Assembly (NCBI GenBank): GCA_011390235.1
Contig: JAABSS010000040.1
Location: forward strand, 1 to 6,426
Source: Desulfotignum sp.
GTDB lineage: Bacteria > Desulfobacterota > Desulfobacteria > Desulfobacterales > Desulfobacteraceae
Reading direction: 5' to 3'
Length of the DNA: 6,426 bases
Shown: piece after piece, positions 4,573-6,426 of the stretch
Numbering within the stretch: the first letter of the stretch is position 1
Layout: each line of letters begins with the position of its first letter
Notes under the pieces: generated by a model
The model's input: only the letters and a program-made list of their open reading frames with translations
What the model was told of the DNA's origin: nothing
Database searches by the model: none
Translations under genes and position numbers: made by a program

Positions 4573-6426
4573 TTGGCGGACAGCAATACAAAACAACTGG
4601 TGGTTTCAGTCATGCCGGATCAGACATTGTGTCTGGAATGGGAGGAAACCAGACACCCTGTTTCCCGGGAACAGGCCGGACAGGAGAAAAAAATCCATCA
4701 CCGGTTTGCGGCCCGGAGCAGTACCTGGCTGTTTGAACTGGGATTTGAAAAAATCCGGGGACAGTTTTCCCCGTCCCTGGCATTTTTTATCCGTTTTGCC
4801 CGGCGGTTTGTTCAGGCCCTGTCACGGATGCCGGAGCTGGAATCCCTCCGGCAGGAAGCTGTGGTGGACCTCCCTTTCGGCACCATCCAGGATTTTTTGT
4901 CCACCCGCCCCATGATGGCCGGCGCCGAATATGTGACAGATGGGATGCTGGCGGGTCTGTGGCAGGAATTCAACGACACGTTTGCCAGTGAGATTCAGAC
5001 GTTCGAAGGCCGGGTCAGCGATTATTTCCATGGCCGGAACCCGGACCTGCATCCTGCCGGCCGGGTGTTCTTCCATCTGGTGGAGAACAAAAACCAGGCC
5101 CTGCCCTTTGCCTTTATGGCCACCTACTCCGCCGGCATGGGCGCCAATGGAAAACCCAAACACCTGCCCCTGAAACATGCCATTGCATCCCATGATGATG
5201 AGGCCCTGCTCAACCTGCTTTCAACGGTTTACAAGGCCGGTGAAAAAAGCCGGATCGTCGCCGGTTTCATCGAGACCGGAGAACTGTTCCATCCCCTGGC
5301 CTGGGATGCAAAGGAAGCGTTTGCCTTTCTAAAGGAAATTCCTGATTACGAAGCCTGCGGGGTGATCTGCCGCATCCCGGACTGGTGGAAACAACATGCC
5401 GCCTCCCCCCGGGTAAATATCTCTCTGGGAGACAATAAACCGGCCATGGCCGGGCTGGATGCGCTCCTGGATTTCAAGTCCGGCATCATGATCGGGGATC
5501 TGGCATTCACCCCTGAAGAAATTGAAAATATCCTTGAGGAGACCCGGGGACTGGCCTTTATCAAAAACCGGTGGGTGGCTGTGGATCCGGAAAAACTCCG
5601 GCAGGCCCTCAAGGCCTGCGAGCGGTTCGAAGAACTGGCCGGATCCGGACTGACCCTGGGCGAGGCCATGCGGGCCGGTCTGCATCCGGAAAAGATGATG
5701 GGACCGGACAGTGCAGATGTGGAAGTGACCGTATCCAACGGGGACTGGCTGGCATCCGTTATCCATAAAATGCAGCAGCCGGAACAGGTCAAGGCCGTGC
5801 GTACCGGTATGGGGTTCAAGGCGGGATTGCGGCCCTACCAGTCAAAGGGGCTCAACTGGCTGAACTTTTTGCACACCCACCGGTTCGGGGCCTGCCTGGC
5901 CGATGACATGGGACTGGGAAAAACCATCCAGATCCTGGCCCTGCTCAGCACCTTTTCAAAAAAACAAAAACCGACAGCCAGTCTGCTGGTGGTGCCAACC
6001 TCTTTGATCTCCAACTGGGAAGAAGAGATCAACCGGTTCCTGCCCTCACTCAAAACCTTTGCCGCACATCCGGGATTTGTCAATGCAAAGGAGCGACAGC
6101 ACCAAAATACAAAGAACCGGGCCGGGGACCTTGCCCTTTCCAAATCCCGACTGGACCAACTGGATCTGGTCATCACCAGCTACACCCTGGTCAAAAAATA
6201 CCAGTGGCTGCAGGATTATACCTGGCACTGCCTGATCCTGGATGAAGCCCAGGCCATCAAAAATCCCGGAACCCACCAGACCCGGGCCGTCAAAGCCCTG
6301 CCCTCCATCCACCGGATTGCCATGACCGGAACGCCGGTGGAAAACCGGCTGTCGGATCTCTGGTCTTTGTTTGATTTTCTCAATCCCGGGCTTCTGGGCA
6401 GCAAATCCGAATTTGCCAAATTTGCC
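4573..6426 (+). CDS. SNF2-family DEAD/DEAH-box ATPase with bacterial SNF2-associated N-terminal region (3' partial)
   Basis: The open frame runs off the right edge. From TTG 4573, 618 residues are present of a protein usually around 1,000 or more. Residues 1-235 are an N-terminal extension seen in bacterial SNF2 proteins, including FFHLVENKNQALPFAFMATYS (from 166). About 240-365 resembles the SNF2 helicase-associated domain (DUF3670), with ALLDFKSGIMIGD (297-309) and a GLAFIKNRWVAVDPEKL segment. The SNF2_N ATPase core follows: Q-like RPYQSKGLNWL (from 421), Walker A DDMGLGKT (444-451, Lys450), motif Ia LVVPTSLISNW, Walker B DEAQAIKNP (557-565), and motif III TGTPVEN (585-591). Motifs IV-VI lie beyond the window. 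It should couple ATP hydrolysis to double-stranded DNA translocation or protein displacement. TTG 4573 is preferred because GAGGGA (4557-4562) lies 10 bases upstream and the LADSNTKQLVVSVMPDQ segment looks genuinely coding. ATG 4612 or TTG 4555 are alternatives; the upstream in-frame stop is at 4543. Confidence 0.9.
   Translation, partial: MADSNTKQLVVSVMPDQTLCLEWEETRHPVSREQAGQEKKIHHRFAARSSTWLFELGFEKIRGQFSPSLAFFIRFARRFVQALSRMPELESLRQEAVVDLPFGTIQDFLSTRPMMAGAEYVTDGMLAGLWQEFNDTFASEIQTFEGRVSDYFHGRNPDLHPAGRVFFHLVENKNQALPFAFMATYSAGMGANGKPKHLPLKHAIASHDDEALLNLLSTVYKAGEKSRIVAGFIETGELFHPLAWDAKEAFAFLKEIPDYEACGVICRIPDWWKQHAASPRVNISLGDNKPAMAGLDALLDFKSGIMIGDLAFTPEEIENILEETRGLAFIKNRWVAVDPEKLRQALKACERFEELAGSGLTLGEAMRAGLHPEKMMGPDSADVEVTVSNGDWLASVIHKMQQPEQVKAVRTGMGFKAGLRPYQSKGLNWLNFLHTHRFGACLADDMGLGKTIQILALLSTFSKKQKPTASLLVVPTSLISNWEEEINRFLPSLKTFAAHPGFVNAKERQHQNTKNRAGDLALSKSRLDQLDLVITSYTLVKKYQWLQDYTWHCLILDEAQAIKNPGTHQTRAVKALPSIHRIAMTGTPVENRLSDLWSLFDFLNPGLLGSKSEFAKFA

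Noticed and set aside
4169..4591. Minus-strand frame of 140 codons over the winged-helix gene
   Set aside because: The plus-strand gene has a ribosome site, promoter and a clear fold pattern; the opposite frame has none of these.
4822..6419. Minus-strand and alternate plus-strand frames within the SNF2 gene
   Set aside because: SNF2 motifs in one continuous plus-strand frame explain this region; the other frames have low-complexity composition and no motifs.
1..6426. CRISPR array, tRNA, insertion sequence or phage attachment site
   Set aside because: No regularly spaced repeats, cloverleaf-like sequence, transposase frame or terminal inverted repeats were seen.

Overview
The window looks like chromosomal DNA from a Gram-negative anaerobe of the Desulfobacterota, probably Desulfobacteraceae. 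This is inferred from the style of the proteins (an anchored periplasmic Ntn-hydrolase, a small coiled-coil protein of a type common in that group, and a large SNF2 ATPase with a bacterial N-terminal extension). No rRNA or taxonomic marker is present, so the placement is tentative. There is no CRISPR array, tRNA, rRNA, insertion sequence or recognisable prophage gene.

Layout. Positions 1-381 (+) hold the C-terminal part of a CPBP-family intramembrane protease whose start lies outside the window. A broken stretch follows (374-827, +): a 39-codon reading frame overlaps the protease stop and runs into the C-terminal half of a gamma-class carbonic anhydrase-like hexapeptide protein, shifted by one base. 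The first half of that enzyme, including its RGD region, is not recognisable. Positions 828-1053 are an AT-rich intergenic region and leader. A 100-residue coiled-coil protein follows (1054-1356, +) and ends at a strong hairpin terminator (1388-1422). That hairpin also lies at the 3' end of the convergent gene, a complete 802-residue penicillin acylase-family amidohydrolase (1494-3902, -).

An intergenic region at 3903-4148 carries divergent promoter candidates. The acylase has a TTGACA-type promoter on the minus strand. A small AT-rich gene for a basic-linker winged-helix protein (4149-4529, +) has an extended -10 promoter. Forty-three bases later a large SNF2-family ATPase begins, probably at TTG 4573, and runs off the right edge after motif III.

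How the genes relate. The left part looks like ordinary unrelated genes plus a degraded one. The acylase stands alone as a periplasmic or inner-membrane-anchored enzyme of unknown substrate. The right part may be a two-gene unit, a probable DNA-binding winged-helix protein followed by a chromatin-remodeller-like ATPase, with no terminator visible between them. This pairing is the most interesting thing in the window, but nothing here proves a new system.
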